DNA of 64,000 bases from JAFGNV01 sp964612485 (GCA_964612485.1 CAZTFF010000024.1:1-64000), one strand, 5' to 3'. Counted from the first letter of the stretch, positions 51,234 to 59,356 are shown. A program made the numbers and translations. Notes: a model not told the origin generated them from the letters alone.

Positions 51234-51713
51234 ATGAAAAAGCCTGCAATTTTGTTGTTGGTGATCTTTGTTGGGGTGATGATGGCTGCCTGCGCCGCCG
51301 CATCGGACGCCGGTACCGGAAATGGCGCGCCGGAGATCAAAGTGCTGGATCCCTGGTCCCGGCCCTCGCCGATGACGGCGGGGAATGGCGCCGTGTACAT
51401 GATGTTGATGAACGAAGGCGGCACAGGCGACGCTTTGATTGGGGCCGAAACCGATGTTGCTGCCGTGGTTGAACTGCACGAGTCTAAGATGGAAGACGAC
51501 GTGATGAAAATGAGTCCCGTAAATAAAATCGACATTCCCGCCGGAGGGTGGGCGGAACTCAAACCGGGCGGGCTGCACGTAATGCTCATTGATCTTCAAC
51601 AAGAACTTGTGCCCGGAGAAAAAATAACCTTAACCCTCAATTTTGAAAAATCCGGCCCGCAGACCATCGAAGCCGAAATCCGCGATATGAGCGCCGGGAT
51701 GGACAATATGTAA
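51234..51713 (+). CDS. PCuAC periplasmic copper chaperone
   Basis: 159 residues. Lipoprotein signal with M-M-A-A-C near residue 18. The Cu(I) motif H-x10-M-x21-H-x-M is represented by L-H-E-S-K-M, M-K-M and G-L-H-V-M (about 80-122). Works with SCO in CuA assembly. AAGGAAGGG upstream of the start; 47 bases after SCO1. Confidence 0.93.
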   Translation: MKKPAILLLVIFVGVMMAACAAASDAGTGNGAPEIKVLDPWSRPSPMTAGNGAVYMMLMNEGGTGDALIGAETDVAAVVELHESKMEDDVMKMSPVNKIDIPAGGWAELKPGGLHVMLIDLQQELVPGEKITLTLNFEKSGPQTIEAEIRDMSAGMDNM

Positions 51714-51800
51714 CCGATTGAAGGTAACGTAAAGAAAATTTAGGAAATCCGGCGTGTTTACCATCAAGCTAGAGCGCCTGGAGTGCCAATGGGGGGCAAG

Positions 51801-52232
51801 ATGGCGATCTTAAAAAAAATTCGTTCTAACTATAAAACTTTGATTCCTGTCGTTTTACCTTCGGTGATACTGCTGCCGTTGGCCATTATCACCGGCTGGT
51901 TCGTTTTGATGGGCTGGGAAGAGATGCGTACCGTGAGTTATGTTATTCCGCCCGGCACCAATGCCCGGCTGGCCAATGGCGAAGACGTGCTCGACATCCC
52001 CGAAGAAATCAAACTGACGGTGGGGATAAAGGATACCCTGGTTATCGAAAATCAGGATAATGTAGTGCATACCTTTGGCCTGTTTACCATCTTGCCGCAA
52101 ACTACCCTGACCAAACGTTTTACAGCGCCTCGCGTTTACCAGAATATTTGCACCTTTCACGAAAATCGTGAAATGAAAGTGGTGATCAACCCGGCGCCAT
52201 GGGATATTTTCGGTGAAGTAGAAAATCAATAA
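51801..52232 (+). CDS. Membrane-anchored cupredoxin-like protein
   Basis: 143 residues. One N-terminal transmembrane helix (about 15-40), then a beta-sandwich domain. Candidate copper ligands: H in V-V-H-T-F-G, and C-T-F-H-E-N-R-E-M near residue 118, the C-x2-H-x4-M spacing of type 1 copper sites. Probably an electron carrier or copper donor to NosZ (inference). A GG-rich ribosome site sits before the ATG at 51801; the upstream in-frame ATG at 51783 is also possible. Confidence 0.8.
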   Translation: MAILKKIRSNYKTLIPVVLPSVILLPLAIITGWFVLMGWEEMRTVSYVIPPGTNARLANGEDVLDIPEEIKLTVGIKDTLVIENQDNVVHTFGLFTILPQTTLTKRFTAPRVYQNICTFHENREMKVVINPAPWDIFGEVENQ

Positions 52233-52264
52233 ATCATAAAATTTATGGAGATAACTTAAACATC

Positions 52265-52654
52265 ATGAAAAACTATCTTTTTTTGACCCTCATACTATTG
52301 TTAGCTTTAGCGGTGAGCCTTTCCGCCTGCGGCGGCGGTAGTGAATCCGAACAAGCCGCCGCTCCGGCATCTCAAGGAGACCCGGCCCAAGGCAAGGAAA
52401 TGTTTACAGCCTGTTCCGCCTGCCACGGCCCTGAAGGAAAAGGTGTTCCGGGCCTGGGCAAAGATATGACCCAAAGCGACTTTATAGCCGAGAGAACCGA
52501 TGCGGAATTGGTTGAATTTATCAAAGAAGGCCGTGATGCCAACCATCCCCTCAACGATACCGGCGTGGCGATGCCGCCCAAAGGCGGAAATCCCGCCCTC
52601 ACCGATGAAGACCTGCAAGATATTGTCGCTTATATTCGCACCTTGCAGGAATGA
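52265..52654 (+). CDS. Cytochrome c lipoprotein
   Basis: 129 residues. Lipoprotein signal with L-S-A-C near residue 21, low-complexity linker, class I cytochrome c fold with C-S-A-C-H (about 53-57) and axial Met in G-V-A-M-P-P-K (about 100). Probable electron donor to NosZ. GGAG ahead of the start; 32 bases after the cupredoxin gene, and followed by a terminator. Confidence 0.93.
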   Translation: MKNYLFLTLILLLALAVSLSACGGGSESEQAAAPASQGDPAQGKEMFTACSACHGPEGKGVPGLGKDMTQSDFIAERTDAELVEFIKEGRDANHPLNDTGVAMPPKGGNPALTDEDLQDIVAYIRTLQE

Positions 52655-52684
52655 AACGTTTTTTGAAATGTAATTGGATTTGAG

Positions 52685-52732
52685 AAAGGTTGGCCGGTGG
52701 GTGTGTTGAAACTCAACCGGCCAACCTTTTTT
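52685..52732 (+). terminator. Rho-independent terminator ending the nos cluster
   Basis: AAAGGTTGGCCGGT (52685-52698) pairs with ACCGGCCAACCTTT (52716-52729) with T-run to 52732. Confidence 0.85.
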
Positions 52733-52748
52733 ATAACCCGCTGTTATT

Positions 52749-52790
52749 GTGACAAAAGTCACTGTCTGAACACGTAGGTTTCGGTACAAT
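52749..52790 (+). promoter_or_regulatory. Crp/Fnr-type operator and promoter before the zinc-ribbon gene
   Basis: GTGAC-AAAA-GTCAC (52749-52762) is a perfect dyad. -10 TACAAT (52785-52790) starts 29.5 bases after its centre, giving position -41.5 relative to the predicted start at about 52797. No good -35, as expected for a class II activated promoter. Confidence 0.6.
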
Positions 52791-52819
52791 GGGTGCGTTC
52801 AAATCGAAAGGAGATTTTG

Positions 52820-53020
52820 ATGTCAGAAAAAAATACTCACCAATGCTTAAACTGTACCCGCCCTGAAACGGAAATCCCCCTGGTTAGCCTGCGCTTTGCC
52901 GGCAACGAAGCCTGGATTTGCTCTCAATGCCTGCCCACGCTGATCCATCGGCCCGAACAACTGGCCGGCAAATTAATTGGCGCTGATAAATTTGGCCCGG
53001 CACCTGGGCACCACCACTAA
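52820..53020 (+). CDS. Small C4 zinc-ribbon-like protein
   Basis: 66 residues. C-L-N-C near residue 9 and C-S-Q-C near residue 38 form a C-x2-C...C-x2-C metal site; the end is G-H-H-H. AAAGGAG lies before the ATG at 52820. First gene of a unit behind the Crp/Fnr-type promoter, followed at once by a YwiC-like membrane protein. Not assigned to a characterised family. Confidence 0.75.
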   Translation: MSEKNTHQCLNCTRPETEIPLVSLRFAGNEAWICSQCLPTLIHRPEQLAGKLIGADKFGPAPGHHH

Positions 53021-53029
53021 GTTCGGTTG

Positions 53030-53845
53030 ATGATGTCTTTCAAACCACCGATTCCCAAAGAACACGGCTCCTGGGCTATGCTCACCGTGCCGTTGCTGTT
53101 GGGGTTTATGATTGCTCCGGTCTGGCAGTGGCACAATCTGATGCTGGCATTGGCCGCATTAGGCTTTTTCCTGGTTCGTTATCCGCTGGCGCTGCTGGTA
53201 AAAACGCGAAATCGCAAACGGGCCAAGTCCAATAGAGCCTGTCTGTGGCGCTGGATGGTTATTTACGGGAGCATAGCCGCGTTATGCGGCGGTTGGCTGG
53301 TTTTGGCCCGGCAGTTATGGTGGCTCATTCCTCTGGGGATGTTGGGTAGCTTGCTGCTGGGGTTCCACTTGTGGCTGGTAGCGCGCCGGCAGGAAATGAG
53401 CGTGGTCGGTGAACTGGTAGGCATTATCGGTCTGGCCCTGGGCGCGCCGATGGCCTACTACACCGCTACCGGCTTGCTGGATGGCACCGCCGTCATCCTG
53501 TGGCTGGTCAATACGCTCTATTTTGGCGGTACCGTTTTTTACATCAAACTCAAAGTGCGCCGCCAGCCCCGCGAACCCGCGCCGCCTGATTTTAGCCGGC
53601 GGCTGGTCAAGGCCAAAGCTTGCTTGACTTACCAGACTGTGGCCCTGACCCTTGTGATTCTCTTGGTGACGCTGCAATACGCGCCCACGCTGACGCCTCT
53701 GGCCCTGATTCCGGCCACTATCAAAATGGTTTGGGGAGCCTGGCAGTGGCAGGATAAACGGTCGCTCAGCCTGATGCGCCTGGGCTTGATCGAAACTTTT
53801 CACGCCGCACTTTTTGCAATTTTAATGATCGTTGTTTTTTTGTAA
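53030..53845 (+). CDS. YwiC-like membrane protein
   Basis: 271 residues, about eight transmembrane helices. P-K-E-H-G-S-W-A-M-L near residue 9 is the YwiC-like signature; A-P-M-A-Y-Y near residue 145 is also conserved. YwiC is named from the Bacillus nar/fnr region and its role is unknown. Start chosen: ATG at 53030, with another ATG next to it. Nine bases after the zinc-ribbon gene. Confidence 0.85.
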   Translation: MMSFKPPIPKEHGSWAMLTVPLLLGFMIAPVWQWHNLMLALAALGFFLVRYPLALLVKTRNRKRAKSNRACLWRWMVIYGSIAALCGGWLVLARQLWWLIPLGMLGSLLLGFHLWLVARRQEMSVVGELVGIIGLALGAPMAYYTATGLLDGTAVILWLVNTLYFGGTVFYIKLKVRRQPREPAPPDFSRRLVKAKACLTYQTVALTLVILLVTLQYAPTLTPLALIPATIKMVWGAWQWQDKRSLSLMRLGLIETFHAALFAILMIVVFL

Positions 53846-53929
53846 TTATTCAGAACACGGCGTTACGCAAAGGGCCTTCTTACGGAAGGAGTCGCAAAGG
53901 TACACAGAGAATTTTTGAGTCCGCTAAGG

Positions 53930-53985
53930 GCGCGAAGTTATACGAAGAAAAAAACTTAGCGTTCCTTCGCGTCCTTCGCGGATTC
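53930..53985. repeat. Dispersed CTTCGCG-type repeat
   Basis: CCGCTAAGGGCGCGAAG and CCTTCGCGTCCTTCGCGGA form an imperfect inverted pair. A related copy with CCTTCGCGCCCTTCGCGGA occurs at 61101-61119. Related text (CTCTGCG...TTCTCTGCGG) lies at about 40934-40961. The 263-bp gap around it holds no gene. Confidence 0.5.
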
Positions 53986-54108
53986 TATGACTATTTTGGT
54001 TATTGCACAGATCGAAAAATTTATAAAAAGCTCTGCGTGTTCTTTGAGAATCTCTGTGTAACCTGAATAAATACGTATTTTTTAGAAAGAACAGATGTGA
54101 GGGTATCA

Positions 54109-54444
54109 ATGACTTCATCTTACACCTATATTGCCGATTTAAGCCAACAAATCCCCGACATCCCGGCGGATAGCATCATCAGCCGCACGGTGCATAACGA
54201 TGAACAGGTCAAAGTAGTTTTGTTTGCGTTCGCTGCGGGGCAGGAACTTTCGGAGCATACCGCCGCCATGCCCGCCGTGCTGCACTTTGTGCAGGGAGAC
54301 GCAGACCTGACCCTGGGTGCGGACTCTATGGCCGCCGGACCGGGAACCTGGGTGCATATGCCGCCCCAATTGCCCCATAGCATTGTGGCTAAAACGCCGG
54401 TAGTGATGCTGCTGTTGCTGCTGAAAAACGGCGCGGAAAAATAA
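54109..54444 (+). CDS. Cupin-domain protein
   Basis: 111 residues, a single cupin barrel. G-Q-E-L-S-E-H-T-A-A-M-P-A near residue 42 holds the first metal-ligand motif and P-P-Q-L-P-H-S near residue 88 the second. Such small cupins adjoin NnrS-like and nitrogen-oxide genes; role unknown. Two bases before the next gene. Confidence 0.85.
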   Translation: MTSSYTYIADLSQQIPDIPADSIISRTVHNDEQVKVVLFAFAAGQELSEHTAAMPAVLHFVQGDADLTLGADSMAAGPGTWVHMPPQLPHSIVAKTPVVMLLLLLKNGAEK

Positions 54445-54446
54445 GA

Positions 54447-55561
54447 ATGGCTAAAACCAACTCCCGGCTCCGGTTCCCACTCCTGGCGCTGGCCATGGCC
54501 GCGCTGCTGGCCGCGTTGTGGGCCGGTGTTGTTCGATTGGGCTGGGGCTGGCCGCCGTTACAGCCGGCCTTGCCGATGAGCCACGGCCCGTTGATGGTGG
54601 GCGGTTTTCTGGGTACGCTCATCGGCATCGAGCGCGCTGTGGCCCTGGCCGCTTTTCCTCATACCGGCATTGATTCCCGCTGGTTTTACGCCGGGCCGCT
54701 GCTCACTGCTGTGGGCGCGGTGCTTTTGCTGGCCGGTGTGCCGGGGGTGTGGGGGCCGTTGTTGATAACGCTCGGCAGCGTGGGGCTGGCGCTGGTCTTC
54801 GGCCTGATTGTGCGGATTCAGTTGGCCGCCTACACGTTAATTATGGCCGGCGGCGTTTTGTGCTGGCTGGCCGGTAACATCTTATGGTTGTTTGGCTGGC
54901 CGGTTTATCAGGTGGTGCTGTGGTGGGCCGCTTTTCTCATTTTGACCATTGCCGGGGAACGTCTGGAACTCAACCGCGTTCTGCGCCTGTCGAGTCGCGT
55001 ACAGACGATGTTTTTGATAGCCCTGGTGCCTTTTTTAGTCGGAGTCATTTTCAGCTCGATCACCGGCCTCTTCGATTTGGGGATGCGCCTGGCCGGCGCC
55101 GGCATGGTGGGGCTGGCCTTCTGGCTGCTTCGTTACGACATCGCCCGCAAGACGATCCGCAAAAGCGGCTTGAGCCGCTTTATGGCCGCATGTCTGCTGG
55201 CCGGTTACGGCTGGCTGGCAGCAGGCGGGGTGTTGAGCCTGTTTTTTGGCGGCATCACCGCCGGCCCCTATTACGATGCCGTTTTGTACGCCATTTTTGT
55301 CGGCTTTGTCATTTCGATGATTTTTGGCCACGCGCCCATTGTATTCCCGTCCGTCCTGGGGCGGCCCCTGGCCTATCATCGCTTCTTTTATCTTCACCTG
55401 GCGCTGCTACATCTCTCGCTGGTGTTGCGTGTGGCCGGTGATGTGCTGTTCTGGCTGCCGGGCCGGCAGTGGGGGGATTGTTGAATGCGGCGGCCGTGAT
55501 CTTATTTTTGTTGGTGACGATGGTATCGGTAGCAACGGCTAAACCGGGAAAGAGAGCCTGA
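54447..55561 (+). CDS. NnrS-like membrane protein, frameshift near the 3' end
   Basis: As read, 345 residues to a TGA at 55482-55484, with about ten transmembrane helices. H-G-P-L-M-V-G-G-F-L-G-T near residue 46 and F-G-H-A-P-I-V near residue 291 resemble NnrS-type heme/copper membrane proteins linked to nitric oxide stress. After the G-run at about 55467-55472, one extra G would restore a last transmembrane helix (G-L-L-N-A-A-A-V-I-L-F-L-L) ending at 55561, three bases before the next ATG. A natural or sequencing frameshift is likely. Confidence 0.75.
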
Positions 55562-55564
55562 AAT

Positions 55565-55984
55565 ATGCCTGTACTCACCCGCTGGTTCATTAAATCCGGG
55601 CTGGTCTGCCTGGTGCTGGCCTTGCTGGCCGGCGTGTTGCTGGCGGGTCGCTCCTTGTGGACGCTGCCACCCCTGCTGGCGGTGCTCTCGCCGGTTTACT
55701 TTCATTTGTTCATGGTCGGCTGGGTCACTCAGATTATTTTTGGCGTGGTTTACTGGATGTTCCCCAAATATACGCGGGAAAACCCTCACGCCGGCGAAGC
55801 GCTCTGGTGGGCTACTTTTTGGCTGCTCAATGTGGGGCTGGCCCTGCGCGTTTTGAGCGAACCGCTGCAAACGGTGCAGCCTGCTCCGGTGTGGGGCTGG
55901 CTGCTGGCCGCGTCGGCGGTGCTGCAATGGTTGGCCGGAGTGGGCTTTGTGGGCACTACCTGGCTGCGGGTAAAGGAGCGGTAA
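55565..55984 (+). CDS. Four-helix membrane protein, heme-copper-oxidase-like fragment A
   Basis: 139 residues, four transmembrane helices. H-L-F-M-V-G-W-V near residue 43 and I-F-G-V-V-Y-W-M-F-P near residue 54 resemble pieces of oxidase subunit I or NnrS-type proteins; the His may bind heme. It is similar in layout to the next gene and overlaps or abuts both neighbours, so the three probably form one complex (inference). Confidence 0.7.
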   Translation: MPVLTRWFIKSGLVCLVLALLAGVLLAGRSLWTLPPLLAVLSPVYFHLFMVGWVTQIIFGVVYWMFPKYTRENPHAGEALWWATFWLLNVGLALRVLSEPLQTVQPAPVWGWLLAASAVLQWLAGVGFVGTTWLRVKER

Positions 55985-55985
55985 G

Positions 55986-56372
55986 ATGCCGCGTTTGAGC
56001 TGCTGGTTTATCCGCGCCGCGTTGATTTATTTGTTGCTGGGCTTCACTCTGGGCAGCCTGCTGTTATTCCATAAAGGCGTGCCGCTTCATCCTCTCCTCT
56101 GGCGATTATTGCCGGCCCACATCGAGTTTCTGCTCTTTGGCTGGATGGCCTTATTGATCATGGGCGTCGGGTTTTGGATTTTCCCTCGCTTTTGGCGGTC
56201 GCGGGGCAACGTCAAACTGGCCTGGCTGGCCTTTGTTTTGCTGAATATCGGCTTGTGGCTGGTGGTTCTGGGCAGCGGGTGGATCTTTCTGTTGGGCCGG
56301 CTGGCCGAAATCGCCGCCGTGGTCGCTTTTGCCCTGCACGCCTGGCCCCGCCTCAAACCGCCCGGCGCGTGA
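55986..56372 (+). CDS. Four-helix membrane protein, paralogue B
   Basis: 128 residues, four transmembrane helices. H-I-E-F-L-L-F-G-W-M near residue 40 and M-G-V-G-F-W-I-F-P-R near residue 58 align with the previous gene (H-x3-(M/L)-x-G-W, then G-V-x-(Y/F)-W-x-F-P), so the two are tandem paralogues. It starts one base after the previous stop. Confidence 0.7.
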   Translation: MPRLSCWFIRAALIYLLLGFTLGSLLLFHKGVPLHPLLWRLLPAHIEFLLFGWMALLIMGVGFWIFPRFWRSRGNVKLAWLAFVLLNIGLWLVVLGSGWIFLLGRLAEIAAVVAFALHAWPRLKPPGA

Positions 56373-56464
56373 AGAAACGCCGACTTCACCTTTGAATTTG
56401 CCGATTTATTTTTCTCCCTCTATTATACGCTCCGCTCAATACAATAACGATGAGGGATGAGCTT

Positions 56465-57592
56465 ATGAAAATCGCCCTGGCCCACGACTGGCTCAATCAG
56501 ATGGGTGGCGCCGAAAATGTGCTGGAGCAGATGGTGGCCATGATTCCCGATGCGCCGGTATTTACCACCATTTACGCCCCGGATTTGATGCCCGACGCCT
56601 ATCGCTTATGGAACATTCGCTCTACGTGGTTGAATCGCGCGCCGGGCATTCACCGCCATCACCAGCCCTACCTGCCGTTTTACCCAATGGCGGTCGTCGG
56701 GATGGATTTCAGCGGCTACGATGTCATTCTCTCCAACAAAAGCGGCTTTATCCACGGCCTGCACCACACGCCGCAGCAACTGCACATTTGCTATTGCCTG
56801 GCCCCCACCCGCTACGTGTGGAATTACGGCAGCTACGCCGCCCGCGAAGGATTTGGCGCGTGGTTAGGTCGACTCATCAGCCCGGTGATCAAACACTTGC
56901 AACGGTGGGATTTTGAGGCCGCCCAACCGCCGTCCCAAGAAACGGGCAAAGGTGTCGATCATTTTATTGCCATCTCCCGCGATATTCAGGCTCGCATCAA
57001 AAAATATTACGGGCGCGATTCGGTGATCATCTATCCCCCGGTCGATACCGGGCGCTTTCAGCCCTCGGAGCAACCGCCGGGCGATTACTATTTCATTGTG
57101 TCGCGCTTGATCCCCTACAAACGCATTGATCTGGCGGTGCAGGCGTGCAGCCGGTTGAGCCAACGGCTCATCATTGCCGGCGATGGCCGCGACCGGGCGG
57201 CGCTGGAAGCTATGGCCGGGCCAACCGTAGAGTTCAAAGGCCGATTGCCCTGGGATGAGGTGGTGAGTTTGATGGCCCATTGCCGGGCCTTTTTGTTCCC
57301 CGGCTATGAGGACTTTGGCATCACCCCGCTCGAAGCCCAGGCCGCCGGTCGCCCGGTGATTGCCTTTGGCCGGGGCGGCGCGCTGGATACCGTGGTAGAA
57401 AATGAAACCGGCCTGTTTTTTCGCGAGCCGTCGGTGGAAGCGTTGATGGTGGCCATCGAGCAATTTGAAACCATGTCGTTTGATCCCGCCGCCGCCCGCG
57501 CCAACGCCGAGCGGTTCAGCATTGCCCGCTTCAAACAGGAGTTGGATGATTTTGTGGCAGAGAAGTGGCAGGATAGCAGAGTAACAAAGTAG
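56465..57592 (+). CDS. Group 1 glycosyltransferase
   Basis: 375 residues, GT-B fold, GT4 family. M-K-I-A-L-A-H-D-W-L near the start, V-S-R-L-I-P-Y-K-R-I-D near residue 220, and the donor-site E-x7-E motif in Y-E-D-F-G-I-T-P-L-E-A-Q-A-A-G near residue 284. Transfers nucleotide-activated sugar to an envelope acceptor (substrate unknown). GAGG upstream supports the ATG at 56465 over 56450. Confidence 0.92.
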   Translation: MKIALAHDWLNQMGGAENVLEQMVAMIPDAPVFTTIYAPDLMPDAYRLWNIRSTWLNRAPGIHRHHQPYLPFYPMAVVGMDFSGYDVILSNKSGFIHGLHHTPQQLHICYCLAPTRYVWNYGSYAAREGFGAWLGRLISPVIKHLQRWDFEAAQPPSQETGKGVDHFIAISRDIQARIKKYYGRDSVIIYPPVDTGRFQPSEQPPGDYYFIVSRLIPYKRIDLAVQACSRLSQRLIIAGDGRDRAALEAMAGPTVEFKGRLPWDEVVSLMAHCRAFLFPGYEDFGITPLEAQAAGRPVIAFGRGGALDTVVENETGLFFREPSVEALMVAIEQFETMSFDPAAARANAERFSIARFKQELDDFVAEKWQDSRVTK

Positions 57593-57666
57593 CAGGGTAA
57601 CAAAGTAGCAGGGTAACAAAGTAGCAGGGTCAAACCTGCTACCCTGCTACTTGCTACCTTGTTACC
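57581..57666. repeat. Three 16-bp direct repeats with facing inverted copies
   Basis: GTAACAAAGTAGCAGG occurs three times in a row without change (57581-57596, 57597-57612, 57613-57628). It is followed by the complementary CCTGCTACCCTGCTAC and CTTGCTACCTTGTTAC. The first copy forms the last codons of the glycosyltransferase. The hairpin may also act as a bidirectional stop between the convergent glycosyltransferase and lspA. Confidence 0.75.
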
Positions 57667-58159
57667 TTGCCTCAGTCTCTTCTTCCGGCTGCGGTTCGGG
57701 CGACGTTGTTTTGATGAACATCAGCCAGATAATACCCACTACAATAAAACTATCGGCCAGGTTGAAAGCCGGCCAGCGCGTTGCTGCCACACCCACATCA
57801 ATAAAATCAACCACGCTGCCGTCCAATAGTCTATCCACATAGTTGCCGAGCGCCCCACCCAAAATAAAGCCCACCGGCCATGCCGCCAAGAGCAGCAATT
57901 CTCCCTTGCCGAAGGCGTTCAACGCCCAGATTGTCAACCCTAAAATAATCAATGGCGTGATGATAAGCAGCCACCCCCCGCTGTTGGTAAACAGGCTAAA
58001 GGCTACCCCCGTATTGAACCCCAGGGTCAACCGGAAAAAATTTCCGATGATGGGAACAGGTTGGTAAGGGATGAGGGTTTGCAGCGCCCATAATTTGGTA
58101 AGCCCATCCAAAATCAGAGCAACAATAAAAGCAATCAATAACCGGCTGTATAGTTTCAC
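57662..58159 (-). CDS. lspA: Lipoprotein signal peptidase II
   Basis: Aspartic intramembrane protease that cuts lipoprotein signal peptides (EC 3.4.23.36). 165 residues, four transmembrane helices. The catalytic aspartates lie in G-N-Y-V-D-R-L (about 110) and N-L-A-D-S-F (about 135), with conserved F-N-x-G-V-A-F-S near residue 50. Matches the many lipoproteins in this window (NosZ, NosL, SCO1, PCuAC and others). Confidence 0.95.
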   Translation of the reverse strand: MKLYSRLLIAFIVALILDGLTKLWALQTLIPYQPVPIIGNFFRLTLGFNTGVAFSLFTNSGGWLLIITPLIILGLTIWALNAFGKGELLLLAAWPVGFILGGALGNYVDRLLDGSVVDFIDVGVAATRWPAFNLADSFIVVGIIWLMFIKTTSPEPQPEEETEAR

Positions 58160-58244
58160 TATTTTATCCTCAGTTTGAAGTAAACGCCTATGGTATCGGA
58201 GCCGGGGCAGTTGTCAAATTTTGAGGCGTTTGCTCGAACGCATC

Positions 58245-58293
58245 TTGACAAATCAGAAAAAAGGATTATTATGCTTATTGCGATTGTTTGCAA
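58245..58293 (+). promoter_or_regulatory. Promoter and Nur-like element before cbiM
   Basis: -35 TTGACA (58245-58250), 16-base spacer, -10 TATTAT (58267-58272). TTGCGA (58278-58283) and TTGCAA (58288-58293) lie on and just after the predicted start, where a repressor would act. Spacing is N4 instead of N5 and one half is imperfect, so it is a weaker match to the box at 40827. Confidence 0.45.
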
Positions 58294-58334
58294 CAACAAG
58301 CTAATGCAATTTTAAGAGTTCAGGAGGCACTTCT

Positions 58335-59327
58335 ATGTTATTTTCACCTATTCCCCCGGCGGTACCCGAAAGCGTGGTTCCGGCCTTGCATATCCCCGAT
58401 GGTTTTTTGAACCTGGCTATTTCAATTATTTTTTGGATTGTAACGGTCATTTTATTAGCCATTGCCACCCGGCGTACCCAAAACGCGCTGGGCGAGCGGC
58501 AAATTCCGTTGATGGGCGTGATGGCCGCCTTTATTTTTGCCGCCCAGATGATCAATTTTCCCATTGCTGGCGGAACATCCGGCCACATGCTGGGCGGGGC
58601 GCTGGCCGGCATTGTGCTGGGGCCTTGGGCCGGAATGCTGGTGATGGCCAGCGTGATCGGCTTGCAGGCGCTGCTGTTTCAGGATGGCGGCTTGCTGGTG
58701 ATGGGCGCCAATATTTTTAATATGGGCCTGCTGCCCGCGTTGATTGGCTACGGCCTGTACCGCAGCGCATTGGGCCGGGGCCGGGGCCTAAGGTTGGGCG
58801 TGGCCGGGGTCGCCGCCTGGCTTTCGGTGATGGCGGCGGCGCTGGCTACGGCGCTGCAACTCTGGCTCAGCGGCACGTCGCCCCTGCAAATTGTGATGCC
58901 CGCGATGCTGGGTGTTCACGCGCTCATTGGCCTGGGTGAGGCGCTGATCACGGTGGCGGCACTGGCCTTTATTATGCGCGTGCGCCCCGACCTGCTGGAA
59001 ACCGAAGCGGTTGCAGCGCGCGGGGGCCGTGGCTGGGCGGTAGCCGGATTGGTCATTTCGCTGATTGTAGTTCTGTTTGCACCGTGGGCCTCGGCCAACC
59101 CCGATGGCCTGGAGCGCGTAGCCGAAGATTTGGGATTTTTAGGTGTTGGGCTGGATGCGCCGTACCAATTGTTGCCCGATTACACCATCCCTCTCTTGGG
59201 CGAAACCGGCCTGTCTACCATTGTGGCCGGGGTGGTGGGCGCCTTGATTGTGGCCGCCGTCGCTATGGGGATTGGTCGATTAGTGCGACGTTCGCCCAAA
59301 ACCGCGCCCGAAAGCAGCGGCGGTTGA
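58335..59327 (+). CDS. cbiM: ECF transporter substrate-binding subunit CbiM/NikM with PDGLE domain
   Basis: 330 residues. The N-terminal membrane domain has H-I-P-D-G-F-L (about 18), N-F-P-I-A-G-G-T-S-G-H (about 74) and G-A-N-I-F-N-M-G (about 130), the CbiM/NikM metal-binding core. The C-terminal part has N-P-D-G-L-E-R (about 255), the CbiN-like PDGLE domain, so M and N functions are fused. Takes up nickel or cobalt. AGGAGG upstream. The Nur-like element suggests nickel; no cobalamin riboswitch was seen. Confidence 0.93.
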   Translation: MLFSPIPPAVPESVVPALHIPDGFLNLAISIIFWIVTVILLAIATRRTQNALGERQIPLMGVMAAFIFAAQMINFPIAGGTSGHMLGGALAGIVLGPWAGMLVMASVIGLQALLFQDGGLLVMGANIFNMGLLPALIGYGLYRSALGRGRGLRLGVAGVAAWLSVMAAALATALQLWLSGTSPLQIVMPAMLGVHALIGLGEALITVAALAFIMRVRPDLLETEAVAARGGRGWAVAGLVISLIVVLFAPWASANPDGLERVAEDLGFLGVGLDAPYQLLPDYTIPLLGETGLSTIVAGVVGALIVAAVAMGIGRLVRRSPKTAPESSGG

Positions 59328-59356
59328 TCCCTGCTTGCAAGATTGATTAAGTAGCG

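Noticed and set aside
57581..57666. CRISPR array
   Set aside because: The 16-bp copies are directly adjacent with no spacers and no cas genes are near.
58160..58334. Cobalamin riboswitch before cbiM
   Set aside because: The 175-base leader lacks a visible B12 box and multi-helix core; a simple promoter with TTGCAA-like element explains it better.
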